Positions 7,151-15,300 of a DNA stretch of 50,605 bases are shown here, piece after piece. The notes below the pieces were generated by a model. That model saw only the letters and a program-made list of their open reading frames with translations, was not told the DNA's origin and ran no database searches. Numbering within the stretch: position 1 is the stretch's first letter; each line of letters starts with the position of its first letter. Source of the DNA: Modestobacter caceresii (GTDB lineage: Bacteria; Actinomycetota; Actinomycetes; Mycobacteriales; Geodermatophilaceae); NCBI RefSeq assembly GCF_000761485.1, contig NZ_JPMX01000012.1:1-50605 (forward strand). Direction: 5' to 3'. The position numbers and the translations under genes are program-made.

Positions 7151-8059
7151 GTGTCCATCGCCGACCACCGGCTCACCCAGCTGCAGACGCTGGAGGCCGA
7201 GTCCGTCCACGTGATCCGCGAGGTGGCAGCCGAGTCCGAGCGGCCGGTGCTGCTGTTCTCCGGCGGCAAGGACTCGATCGTCATGCTCGAGCTCGCCCGC
7301 AAGGCGTTCGCACCGGCCCGCATCCCCTTCCCGGTGATGCACATCGACACCGGGCTGAACTTCCCCGAGGTCCTGGAGTTCCGGGACAAGCGGGTCGCCG
7401 AGCTGGGCGTGGAGCTGGTGGTCGCCTCGGTGCCCGACGCCATCGCCGCCGGCACGGTGCGTCAGGAGCCCAACGGGTCGCGCAACCGGATCCAGACCCC
7501 GGTGCTGCTGGACGCCGTGGAGCAGCACGGCTTCACCGCGCTCTTCGGCGGCGCACGGCGCGACGAGGACAAGGCCCGGGCCAAGGAGCGGATGTTCTCC
7601 TTCCGCGACGAGTTCGGCCAGTGGGACCCGAAGAACCAGCGCCCCGAGCTCTGGGACCTCTACAACGGCCGTACCCACCTCGGCGAGTCGATCCGGGTGT
7701 TCCCGCTGTCGAACTGGACCGAGTTGGACATCTGGGGTTACGTCCTCCAGGAGGAGATCGCGATCCCGCCGCTGTACCTGGCGCGGGAACGGGACGTCGT
7801 CGACCGTCAGGGGATGCTCTACGCGGTCAACGAGTTCATCACGCCCCGGGACGGCGAGCAGGTGCTGCGCGAGAGCGTCCGGTACCGCACCGTCGGCGAT
7901 GCGAACCTGACTGCGGCCGTCCGCTCGACGGCCACCAGCATCGAGGAGGTCATCGCCGAGATCGCGGTGACCCGGCTGACCGAGCGCGGCGCCACCCGCG
8001 GTGACGACAAGGTCAGCGACGCCGCCATGGAGGACCGCAAGAAGGAGGGCTACTTCTGA
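7151..8059 (+). CDS. cysD: Sulfate adenylyltransferase subunit 2
   Basis: A 302-residue ATP sulfurylase small subunit. With CysN it makes adenosine 5'-phosphosulfate from ATP and sulfate, the first step of assimilation. The PP-loop motif SGGKDS is at 37-42, followed by the family blocks HIDTGLNFPEV, FGGARRDEDKARAKER, FPLSNWTELDIW and the C-terminal EDRKKEGYF. The length fits the family (about 300). GTG 7151 is the start, with GGGAG 9 nt upstream. cysN follows only after a 406-bp gap that carries an opposite-strand gene, which is unusual because cysD and cysN normally abut or overlap. Confidence 0.97.
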   Translation: MSIADHRLTQLQTLEAESVHVIREVAAESERPVLLFSGGKDSIVMLELARKAFAPARIPFPVMHIDTGLNFPEVLEFRDKRVAELGVELVVASVPDAIAAGTVRQEPNGSRNRIQTPVLLDAVEQHGFTALFGGARRDEDKARAKERMFSFRDEFGQWDPKNQRPELWDLYNGRTHLGESIRVFPLSNWTELDIWGYVLQEEIAIPPLYLARERDVVDRQGMLYAVNEFITPRDGEQVLRESVRYRTVGDANLTAAVRSTATSIEEVIAEIAVTRLTERGATRGDDKVSDAAMEDRKKEGYF

Positions 8060-8373
8060 TGGCGGTCCTGATGGCGGCGAGCACGCGCGGCCAACGCGGC
8101 CTCCAGCCGCTCGACCTGGGCCTGCCGCCCCTGGACGCGGGCCCGGCGCAGCGACCGCCGCATGCGCCGGCGGCGGTCGACCAGCACCCGGACGACGACG
8201 CCCAGGAGCACCAGCCCGGTCAGCCAGCCGACCACCTCGGGCACGCCCGGGCCCAGCGGCGCCCCGAACGCCGCGCCGATCAGCCCGCTGGCCCACTCGG
8301 TGACGACGTAGCCGACGACGTAACCCAGCAGCACGACCATCAGCGCGGGCACTGCGGCAGCGAAGACGAACAC
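8050..8373 (-). CDS. Small two-span membrane protein antisense between cysD and cysN
   Basis: A 107-residue protein on the minus strand. I chose GTG 8373 because GGAGAGG lies 5 nt upstream; GTG 8379 is an alternative. Two hydrophobic segments (FVFAAAVPALMVVLLGYVVG and VVGWLTGLVLLGVVVRVLV) are separated by a loop rich in Gly/Pro. They are followed by a basic, coiled C-terminal tail (RRRRMRRSLRRARVQG). It overlaps the last 10 bp of cysD head to tail. Its hydrophobic composition is real-protein-like, whereas the plus-strand frame here is low-complexity noise. No family is recognised. A membrane-bound role is the only safe statement. Confidence 0.65.
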   Translation of the reverse strand: MFVFAAAVPALMVVLLGYVVGYVVTEWASGLIGAAFGAPLGPGVPEVVGWLTGLVLLGVVVRVLVDRRRRMRRSLRRARVQGRQAQVERLEAALAARARRHQDRHQK

Positions 8374-8465
8374 CGTCACCTCTCCGTGGACGTGGTGCCC
8401 AGCGTCCGCCTCCACGGAGCCCCCCGCCAGCGAGACCTCCGACGAGACAGGGAAGAGGCCGCCCG

Positions 8466-9782
8466 ATGACCTCCGCCGAGGCACCCATCGACGTCCACTC
8501 CGCCGCCGCCGAGGCAGCCGCGGAGATCGCGCACGCCCGCAAGGACATCTTGCGCATCGCCACCGCCGGCTCCGTCGACGACGGCAAGAGCACGCTGATC
8601 GGCCGCCTGCTGTACGACAGCAAGGCCGTGTTCGAGGACCAGTACGCCGCGATCGAGCGGGCCAGCCGGGGCGACTACGTCGACCTGGCGCTGCTCACCG
8701 ACGGGCTGCGCGCCGAGCGCGAGCAGGGCATCACGATCGACGTCGCCTATCGCTACTTCAGCACCCCGCGGCGCACGTTCATCCTCGCCGACACCCCCGG
8801 GCACGTGCAGTACACCCGCAACATGGTCACCGGCGCCTCGACCGCCGACCTGGCGATCGTGCTGGTCGACGCCCGCAAGGGCATGGTCGAACAGAGCCGC
8901 CGGCACGCCTTCCTGGCCTCTCTGCTCCGGGTGCCGCACCTGGTGGTCGCGGTGAACAAGATGGACCTGGTCGACTGGTCGGAGGACGTCTTCGAGGGCA
9001 TCCGCGACGAGTTCACCGCCTTCGCCACCAAGCTCGAGGTCCCCGACCTCACGGTCGTCCCGATCTCCGCGCTGCAGGGCGACAACGTGGTGACCCGGTC
9101 CACGAACATGCCCTGGTACGAGGGCACCTCGCTGCTGCACCACTTGGAGCACGTGCACGTGGCCAGCGACCGGAACCTCGTCGACACCCGGTTCCCGGTC
9201 CAGTACGTGATCCGGCCGCAGTCCGACGCCTTCCACGACTACCGCGGCTACGCCGGCCGGGTCGGCGCCGGCGTGCTGCGCCCCGGCGACGAGGTGCAGG
9301 TGCTGCCCAGCGGGCTGACCACCACGATCACCGCGATCGACGGGCCGAACGGCCCGGTGGAGGCGGCCTTCCCGCCCATGTCGGTGACCGTGCGGCTGGC
9401 CGACGACCTCGACGTCTCCCGCGGCGACATGATCTGCCGCCCGCACAACGCCCCGCAGGTCACCCAGGACCTCGACGCGCTGGTCTGCTGGATGGCCGAT
9501 GCCCCGTTGACCCCGCGGATGCGGCTGGCCGTCAAGCACACCACCCGCACGGTGCGCGCGATGGTCAAGGAGCTGCAGTACCGGCTGGACGTCAACACGC
9601 TGCACCGGGAGACCGACGCGACCGGGCTGGGTCTCAACGACATCGGCCGGGTGCGGCTGCGCACCACCCAGCCGCTGTTCGTCGACGACTACCACCGCAA
9701 CCGGGTGACCGGCCGCTTCATCCTGATCGACGAGGCGACCAACGCCACCGTCGGCGCCGGGATGCTCACCCCCGCCGGCTGA
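8466..9782 (+). CDS. cysN: Sulfate adenylyltransferase subunit 1 (GTPase)
   Basis: A 438-residue EF-Tu-like GTPase that drives ATP sulfurylase with CysD. G1 is GSVDDGKS (35-42), the switch region is EREQGITIDVAYRYF, G3 is DTPGH (109-113), and G4 is NKMD (164-167). The beta-barrel domains follow, ending at TVGAGMLTPAG. The length shows it is CysN alone and not a CysNC fusion with APS kinase; no cysC or cysH is nearby. ATG 8466 is the start. A hairpin at 9792-9817 follows the gene and probably ends the transcript. Confidence 0.97.
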   Translation: MTSAEAPIDVHSAAAEAAAEIAHARKDILRIATAGSVDDGKSTLIGRLLYDSKAVFEDQYAAIERASRGDYVDLALLTDGLRAEREQGITIDVAYRYFSTPRRTFILADTPGHVQYTRNMVTGASTADLAIVLVDARKGMVEQSRRHAFLASLLRVPHLVVAVNKMDLVDWSEDVFEGIRDEFTAFATKLEVPDLTVVPISALQGDNVVTRSTNMPWYEGTSLLHHLEHVHVASDRNLVDTRFPVQYVIRPQSDAFHDYRGYAGRVGAGVLRPGDEVQVLPSGLTTTITAIDGPNGPVEAAFPPMSVTVRLADDLDVSRGDMICRPHNAPQVTQDLDALVCWMADAPLTPRMRLAVKHTTRTVRAMVKELQYRLDVNTLHRETDATGLGLNDIGRVRLRTTQPLFVDDYHRNRVTGRFILIDEATNATVGAGMLTPAG

Positions 9783-9791
9783 TGGCCGCAG

Positions 9792-9817
9792 GACCCCGTC
9801 CTCCCCGGGGCGGGGTC
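9792..9817 (+). terminator. Hairpin after cysN
   Basis: GACCCCG (9792-9798) pairs with CGGGGTC (9811-9817) around a 12-nt loop. It lies 10 nt after the cysN stop and just before the exporter start at 9826, so it could also attenuate read-through. Confidence 0.5.
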
Positions 9818-9825
9818 GTGCGGCG

Positions 9826-11046
9826 GTGACCGACGTCGCCGCACCGCGGGTCCGCTCGCGGGGCGCGGTGCTGCTGCTGGTCGCGGCGATCGTCGTCGTG
9901 GCGCTGAACCAGCGACCGGCCGTCGTCGCGGTGGCCCCGCTGCTGGGCGCCCTGCGTGCGGACACCGGCCTGAGCAGCGCGCTGGCCGGCCTGCTGACCG
10001 CGCTCCCGGTGCTCTGCTTCGGTGCCTTCGCCCCGCTCGCCCCCCGGCTGGCCCGCCGGATCGGGCTGGAGACGGCGGTGGCCGCCTCGCTCGTGCTGCT
10101 GGCCGGTGGCATCGCCCTGCGGCTGCTGCCACCGGTCGCGCTCCTGTACGCCGGCAGCCTGGTGGCCGGCGCGGCGATCGCCATCGCGAACGTGCTGATG
10201 CCGGCCTACGTCAAACGGGAGTTCACCCGGCCCGGCGCGGTGATGGGCGCCTACTCAGCGTCGCTGAACATCGGCGCGGCCGCCGCCGCGGGGCTCACCG
10301 TGCCGATCGGCGCGGCACTGGGGCTGGAGTGGCGGGTGGCGCTCGCCTTCTGGCTGGTGCTCGCCCTCGCGGCCCTGGCGCTCTGGCTGCCGGTGGCGGG
10401 GGTGCGCGGCACCCGGACGGCGCCGCCGCAGGCCGGCTCGTGGTCGCTGCTGCGGCAGCCGCTGGCCCGGCAGGTGACCGCCTACCTCGGCCTGCAGAGC
10501 GTGCAGTTCTACTCCTTCGCCGCCTGGCTGCCCACCCTGCTGGCCGACGCCGGGGTGCCGGTCCGGGAAGGTGGGCTGCTGCTGGCGGCCTCCAACGTCA
10601 CCGGCGCCCTCGGGGCACTGCTGGTGCCGGCAGCGGCCGGGCGGATGCCGGACCAGCGGCCACTGGTGGCCGGCGTGCTGACCGCGTACGCCGTCGGGCT
10701 CGGCGGGCTGCTGCTCGCCCCGGCCAGCGGCACGTTGGTCTGGGTGGCCGTGTTCGGCGTGGCCCAGGGCGGCGGGTTCGCCCTGGCGCTGACGCTCATC
10801 GTGCTGCGCAGCCCGAGCCCGCTGGTGGCCGCCCGGCTGGGTGGCGTGGCCCAGTGCCTGGGGTACCTGGTCGCCTCGACCGGGCCGGTGGTGCTGGGGG
10901 CGCTGCACGACGCCACGACCGGGTGGACCTGGCCCCTGGTGCTGCTGATCGCGCTGCTGGCCCCGATGGTCTGGGCCGGCTGGGGTGCCGCGCGCGACGC
11001 CGTCCTGGACCCGGGAGGGGCGAGGACGGCGTCGCGGCCGGACTAG
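9826..11046 (+). CDS. CynX/NimT-type major facilitator transporter
   Basis: A 406-residue membrane protein with about 12 hydrophobic segments. The start of TM1, LLLVAAIVVVALNQRPAVVA, carries the N-R-P motif seen in the CynX/NimT branch (cyanate and 2-nitroimidazole transporters). The block ALNIGAA-like ASLNIGAAAAAGLTVPIG and VLMPAYVKREF also fit. GTG 9826 is the start, and no strong ribosome-binding site is visible. The substrate cannot be assigned. Its position after the sulfate genes is separated by a hairpin, so it need not be functionally linked. Its stop overlaps the convergent small gene by 4 bp. Confidence 0.88.
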   Translation: MTDVAAPRVRSRGAVLLLVAAIVVVALNQRPAVVAVAPLLGALRADTGLSSALAGLLTALPVLCFGAFAPLAPRLARRIGLETAVAASLVLLAGGIALRLLPPVALLYAGSLVAGAAIAIANVLMPAYVKREFTRPGAVMGAYSASLNIGAAAAAGLTVPIGAALGLEWRVALAFWLVLALAALALWLPVAGVRGTRTAPPQAGSWSLLRQPLARQVTAYLGLQSVQFYSFAAWLPTLLADAGVPVREGGLLLAASNVTGALGALLVPAAAGRMPDQRPLVAGVLTAYAVGLGGLLLAPASGTLVWVAVFGVAQGGGFALALTLIVLRSPSPLVAARLGGVAQCLGYLVASTGPVVLGALHDATTGWTWPLVLLIALLAPMVWAGWGAARDAVLDPGGARTASRPD

Positions 11047-11225
11047 GCCGTCGGGTCGGTCGCGGCGTCCGGCTGCGGGGCGTCCGCGGCCTCGCCGTTC
11101 CAGTCCCTGCCGGCCTCGTCGGCGTTCTCGGAGGCGCTGTCGGTCTGCCCGGCGACGGTCTCCACCATCTCCTCGTCGGACAGGCCCTGTCCGGCGGGCT
11201 CGGTGTGGCTGGTCGGCTCACTCAT
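11043..11225 (-). CDS. Small acidic hypothetical protein
   Basis: A 60-residue protein beginning MSEPTSHTEPAGQGLSDEEM, with ATG 11225 preceded by AAGGAG at good spacing. It is rich in Asp, Glu, Ala, Thr and Pro, with no cysteines or membrane segment, and is probably disordered. The pattern LSDEEMVETVAGQT is the only part likely to be helical. Its stop overlaps the stop of the convergent transporter. I recognise no family. The good ribosome-binding site and unusual acidity support it being real. Confidence 0.65.
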   Translation of the reverse strand: MSEPTSHTEPAGQGLSDEEMVETVAGQTDSASENADEAGRDWNGEAADAPQPDAATDPTA

Positions 11226-11300
11226 GCGACGACTCCTTCGTCTGACGGTCGCGGTCCCCCGGACCGTCCCCGTCCCGCCGGGGCGGCAAACCAGCGGCGG

Positions 11301-11714
11301 TCAGGGCTCGGCGGGCTCCCCAACGCCGGCGGGCGACAGCTCGAACCACACGCGCTTGCCGCCGCGGTGCTCCTCGCACCCCCAGCGGTCCGCGACGGCA
11401 GCGACCAGTTGCATCCCCCGGCCCCGCTCCTCGGTGTGCGACATCTCCCTGATCACCGGCACCACCGCGGAGCCGTCCAGCACACCGACCCGCAGCCAGG
11501 CACCGGCCAGGCTGAGCTCCAGCGTCAGCACGTCACCGCCGGCGTGGTCCACGACGTTGGCCACCAGCTCGGTGACCAGCAGCTCCGCGTCCTCCGGGTC
11601 CTGCGGTGCGCGCCAGGTGCGCAACACGTCGCGGACGAGACGCCGGGCCAGCGGGACGCTGCTCGCCCGGGGCGGCAGGTCGATGCTCGCGGTGAAGGAG
11701 GACACGGGTCTCAT
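11301..11714 (-). CDS. RsbW-like ATP-binding regulatory protein
   Basis: A 137-residue protein of the HATPase_c anti-sigma-factor/serine kinase type. ATG 11714 is the chosen start; the open frame extends further upstream without coding character. It begins MRPVSSFTASIDLPPRA, and the helix ARRLVRDVLRTW precedes the N-box ELVTELVANVVDHAG. The G1-like segment LRVGVLDGS and the G2-like ERGRGMQLVAAVADRWG follow, ending KRVWFEL. Many actinobacterial members of this family act as anti-sigma or partner-switch kinases. No cognate sigma factor or anti-anti-sigma gene is present here. It diverges from the HTH gene at 11896. Confidence 0.85.
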   Translation of the reverse strand: MRPVSSFTASIDLPPRASSVPLARRLVRDVLRTWRAPQDPEDAELLVTELVANVVDHAGGDVLTLELSLAGAWLRVGVLDGSAVVPVIREMSHTEERGRGMQLVAAVADRWGCEEHRGGKRVWFELSPAGVGEPAEP

Positions 11715-11730
11715 CTCGGCAGGCAGAGCT

Positions 11731-11841
11731 CCGGTTGTACGCAACCGGCAGGTGCACCACCATCCCATCGAGCACGCCGAAACGCAATGCCCATTGCATG
11801 TCATGGTCGTTGCATGCAATAACCGTTCAGTCCAGTAGTGT
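11731..11841. promoter_or_regulatory. Divergent control region with three inverted repeats
   Basis: The AT-richer gap holds three repeats. CCGGTTG-TACG-CAACCGG is at 11731-11748, GCAATG-CC-CATTGC at 11784-11797, and the palindrome TTGCATGCAA at 11810-11819. A -10-like TAGTGT at 11836-11841 faces the HTH gene, so the TTGCATGCAA element would lie over or near its -35 region. Confidence 0.6.
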
Positions 11842-11895
11842 GCAACTGAACTGATGGGCCGAACGGTCCGTACCGATGCCCGAGGAGGTGATGGC

Positions 11896-12258
11896 GTGAC
11901 CGAGACCGGCGGACCGTTCGAGGACGACGCCACCCGCGCCTTGCGCACCCTGCTCACCGAGCTGGACGCCTGCACCGCCCAGCTGGAGCAGGCGAAGGCG
12001 CGGGCCGAGGCGCTCCTCGCGGCCCGGGCGTCCGGCCTGCCCTGGCAGGACGTCGTCGGCTCGGAGGCGCGTCCGCTGATCGTGGAGCGGATCAGCACCG
12101 TGCTCGGCGCCCTCTCCACCGCCGGGCACGCCTGGCGGCGGGAGCAGGCGGCCGCCCTGCAGGCCGAGGACGTGAGCATCAACCGGATCGCCGCGATGTT
12201 CGGCGTGACCCGCCAACGGATCTCCGCCCTGCTCCGCGAGGCCAACGACCCCGCCTGA
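11896..12258 (+). CDS. Small HTH DNA-binding protein
   Basis: A 120-residue protein. GTG 11896 is preceded by a perfect AGGAGG with 7-nt spacing, which decides the start over ATG 11854. The first two thirds are helical (ELDACTAQLEQAKARAEALL, then ERISTVLGALSTAGHAWRRE). The C-terminus is a helix-turn-helix: INRIAAMFGVTRQRISALLRE. It may bind the TTGC/GCAA inverted repeats just upstream, acting as an autoregulator that also controls the divergent RsbW-like gene; this is inference. I do not know a named family. Confidence 0.8.
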   Translation: MTETGGPFEDDATRALRTLLTELDACTAQLEQAKARAEALLAARASGLPWQDVVGSEARPLIVERISTVLGALSTAGHAWRREQAAALQAEDVSINRIAAMFGVTRQRISALLREANDPA

Positions 12259-12282
12259 CCCCCACGGCCCCACGGGCCGTTC

Positions 12283-12381
12283 GGCCCCGCTGCAGGGGCC
12301 CGCGCCGAGCTTGCGAGGCGTGGGGGGAACGGCCCCGTCCAGAGGCTCGCTCCGAGCTCGCGAGGAGTGAGGAGGACGGGG
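12283..12381. repeat. Palindromic GC-rich intergenic element, possible terminator
   Basis: GGCCCC-GCTGCA-GGGGCC forms a hairpin at 12283-12300. CCCCGTCC at 12333-12340 pairs with GGACGGGG at 12374-12381. Two imperfect copies of CCGAGCTYGCGAGG lie at 12305-12318 and 12352-12365. It fills the gap between the convergent HTH and hrpA genes and resembles a dispersed REP-like element. Genome-wide copies are suspected but cannot be seen here. Confidence 0.6.
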
Positions 12382-12395
12382 TCCTTCCACCTTCG

Positions 12396-15300
12396 TCAGG
12401 CGCTGATGGCGTCGATCGCCTTGTAGACCCGCTGTTCGGAGATCGGCCGGGGGGTGCCGACGGTCTGCGCGAACAGCCCCACCCGGAGCTCCTCGATCAT
12501 CCAGCGCACCCGGGTGACCGGGTCGTCGGGCGCCCCGGTCGGCGGCGCGGCCGCACGCAGCTGCGCGTACTCGGCCGTCACCGCGGCGACCTGCGCCGTC
12601 CACAGTTCGTCGCGGGCGGCGTTCGCCGGCAGCTTCTCCAGCCGGTGGGCCATGGCCGTCAGGTACCGCACGAGGTCCGGCAGCCGGCGCCGGCCGGCGG
12701 TGGCGACGAACCCGCGGTGCAGCAGCCCGCCCATCTGGGCGCGCAGGTCGGCGATCGCCGCCTCCGGCACCCGGCGTCCGGGTGCGGCACCGATGGCGAT
12801 GGCGACCTCGCGCGCCTGGGTCAGCACCGCCTCCACCCGGCGGACGGCATCGGAGGTCAGCGGCAGCAGCTGCTCCCGCGCCGAGGCGACCAGCGCGGTG
12901 AACGCCGCCTCGGTGCGCGGCGGGCCGCCGCCCGCGGCGATGAGCTCGTCGGCCGCCGCGTCCACGCAGTCGGCCACCAGGTCGGGGATCTCGCCGTCCG
13001 GGTTGAACTGCAGCGCCAGCCGGCTGCGCGGGCCCAGCCCCTTGACCACCTGCTTGACCGGTGCCCCGGCGACCAGCACCAGCAGCCGCCGCGCGCCGCG
13101 CCAGCCCAGCCGGATCGCCTCGGCCTGGGTGGCCACCACCCGGACGCCGACCGTCGCGCCCTCGTCGACCAGCGCCGGGTACGCGGTGACCACGTGGCCG
13201 CCGCGCTGCACCTCCACGGTCGCCGGCAGGTCCCCGAAGGTCCAGCTGGTCTGGCCGGTGCGCTCGTAGGTGGAGGCCGCCCGCGCCAGGCTGGCCCGGG
13301 CGTGCGGTGCCACCTCGGCGCGCAGCGCGGTCAGGTCCTTGCCCTGGGCCAGCGGACGCTGCTGGTCGTCGAGCACCCGGAAGGTCGCCCGCAGGTGGGC
13401 GGGCACCTCGGCCGGCTGCCAGGCGTCGGGCGGGATGACGACCGAGGTGGCCCGGCGCAGTTCGCGCTCCAGCGCCGGCAGCAGCGGCTCGGTGGGGTCG
13501 ATGTGCGGCAGCACCTCACGCACCCGGTCGGGGATGGGCACGAGGCCGCGGCGCAGCTGCTTGGGCAGGGAGCGCAGCAGCTCGGTGACCAGCTCCGCCC
13601 GCTGCCCGGGCACGGTGAACGCCAACGACTCCCCGGAGGTCGCGGCCAGGGTGTCCAGGACGCCCAGCGGGACGTCGACGGTGACGCCGTCCTCGGCCGC
13701 TCCCGGGGCGAACGCGTAGGACAGCGGCAGGGTCAGCCCCTGGGTCAGCCGCACCTCGTCCGGGTAGTCCTCGGCCTGCACCTGCCCGGCGGCCGCGGCG
13801 TTGGTGAGCATCTCCGGGGTGAAGGTCAGCAGGTCCGGCTGGGTCCGCCGGGCCTCCTTCCACCAGCGGTCGAAGTGCCGGGTCGAGACGACGTCGGCGG
13901 GCACCCGGGCGTCGTAGAGCTCGAACACCGTCTCGTCGTCCACCCGGATGTCCCGGCGGCGAGCCCGCTCCTCCAGCTCGGCGACCCGCTCGATCGCGGC
14001 CTGGTTCGCCGCCCAGAACCTGTGGTGCGTCGTCCACTCGCCCTGCACCAGGGCGTGCCGGATGAACAGCTCGCGGGAGACGACCGGGTCGATCGAGCCG
14101 TACTGCACCCGCCGGCCCACCACCAGCGGCAGGCCGTAGAGGGTGACCCGCTCGGTGGCGACGACCGAGCCGCGCTTCGCGTCCCACCGCGGCTCGCTGT
14201 GCTGCCGGTTCACCAGGTGGTCGGCCAGCCGCTCGACCACCTCCGGCTCCACCCGGGCCACGGTGCGGGCGAAGAGCCGGCTGGTCTCGACCAGCTCGGC
14301 GGCGACCACCCAGCGCGGCGGCTTCTTGGCCAGCGGCGTGCCCGGGGCGATCACGAACCGGGTGTTGCGGGTGCCTAGGTACTCCCGGCCCGGCCGGCCG
14401 GGCTTGCCGCTGCGGTCCTTGACCGGCTCGGCCTGCATCCCGACCTGGGAGAGCAGCCCGGCCAGCAGCGACGCGGTGACACCACGCTCGTCGGGCGCCG
14501 GGGCCAGCGAGCCGGTGGTCATGCCCAGCCGGCGGGCGGTGCTGCGCAGCTGACCGTGCAGGTCCTGCCACTCCCGGATCCGCAGGTAGTGCAGGAACTC
14601 CTTCTTCACGGTCCGCCGGAACTGGTTGCCGGACAGCACCTCGGCCCGCTCCGCCAGGTAGCTCCACAGGTTCAGCAGGGCGAGGAAGTCGGAGTTCTCG
14701 TCGGCGAACCGCTTGTGCAGCTCGTCGGCGGCCTGTTGGTGTTCGGCCGGGCGCTCCCGCACGTCCTGCACGGTGAGGCCGGCGGCGATGACCAGCACCT
14801 CCTCCAGCACCCCGCGCCGGTCGGCCTCCACGACCATCCGGGCGATCCGGGGGTCCAGCGGCAGGGCGGCCAGCGCCCGCCCGGTCTCGGTGAGCTTCCC
14901 GTCGCCGTCGAGGGCGCCGAGCTCCTGCAGCAGGGCGAGACCGTCGGCGACCGCCCGGCGGTCCGGGGGGTCGATGAACGGGAAGTCGGCGATGTCGCCC
15001 AGGTCGAGCGAGGCCATCTGCAGCAGCACCGAGGCCAGGTTGGTGCGCAGGATCTCCGGGTCGGTGTACTCCGGCCGTGCGTCGAAGTCGTCCTCGGTGT
15101 ACAGCCGGATCGCGATGCCCTCGCTGGTGCGCCCGCACCGGCCGGAGCGCTGCCGGGCCGAGGCCTGGCTGACCGACTCGATCGGCAGCCGCTGCACCTT
15201 CGTCCGATGGCTGTACCGGGAGATCCGCGCGGTGCCCGGGTCGACGACGTACTTGATGCCCGGCACCGTCAGTGACGTCTCGGCGACGTTGGTGGCCAGC

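Noticed and set aside
8059..8469. 136-codon plus-strand frame between cysD and cysN
   Set aside because: The translation is rich in Pro, His, Gln and Arg, like a shadow of the hydrophobic minus-strand gene, which has a better start.
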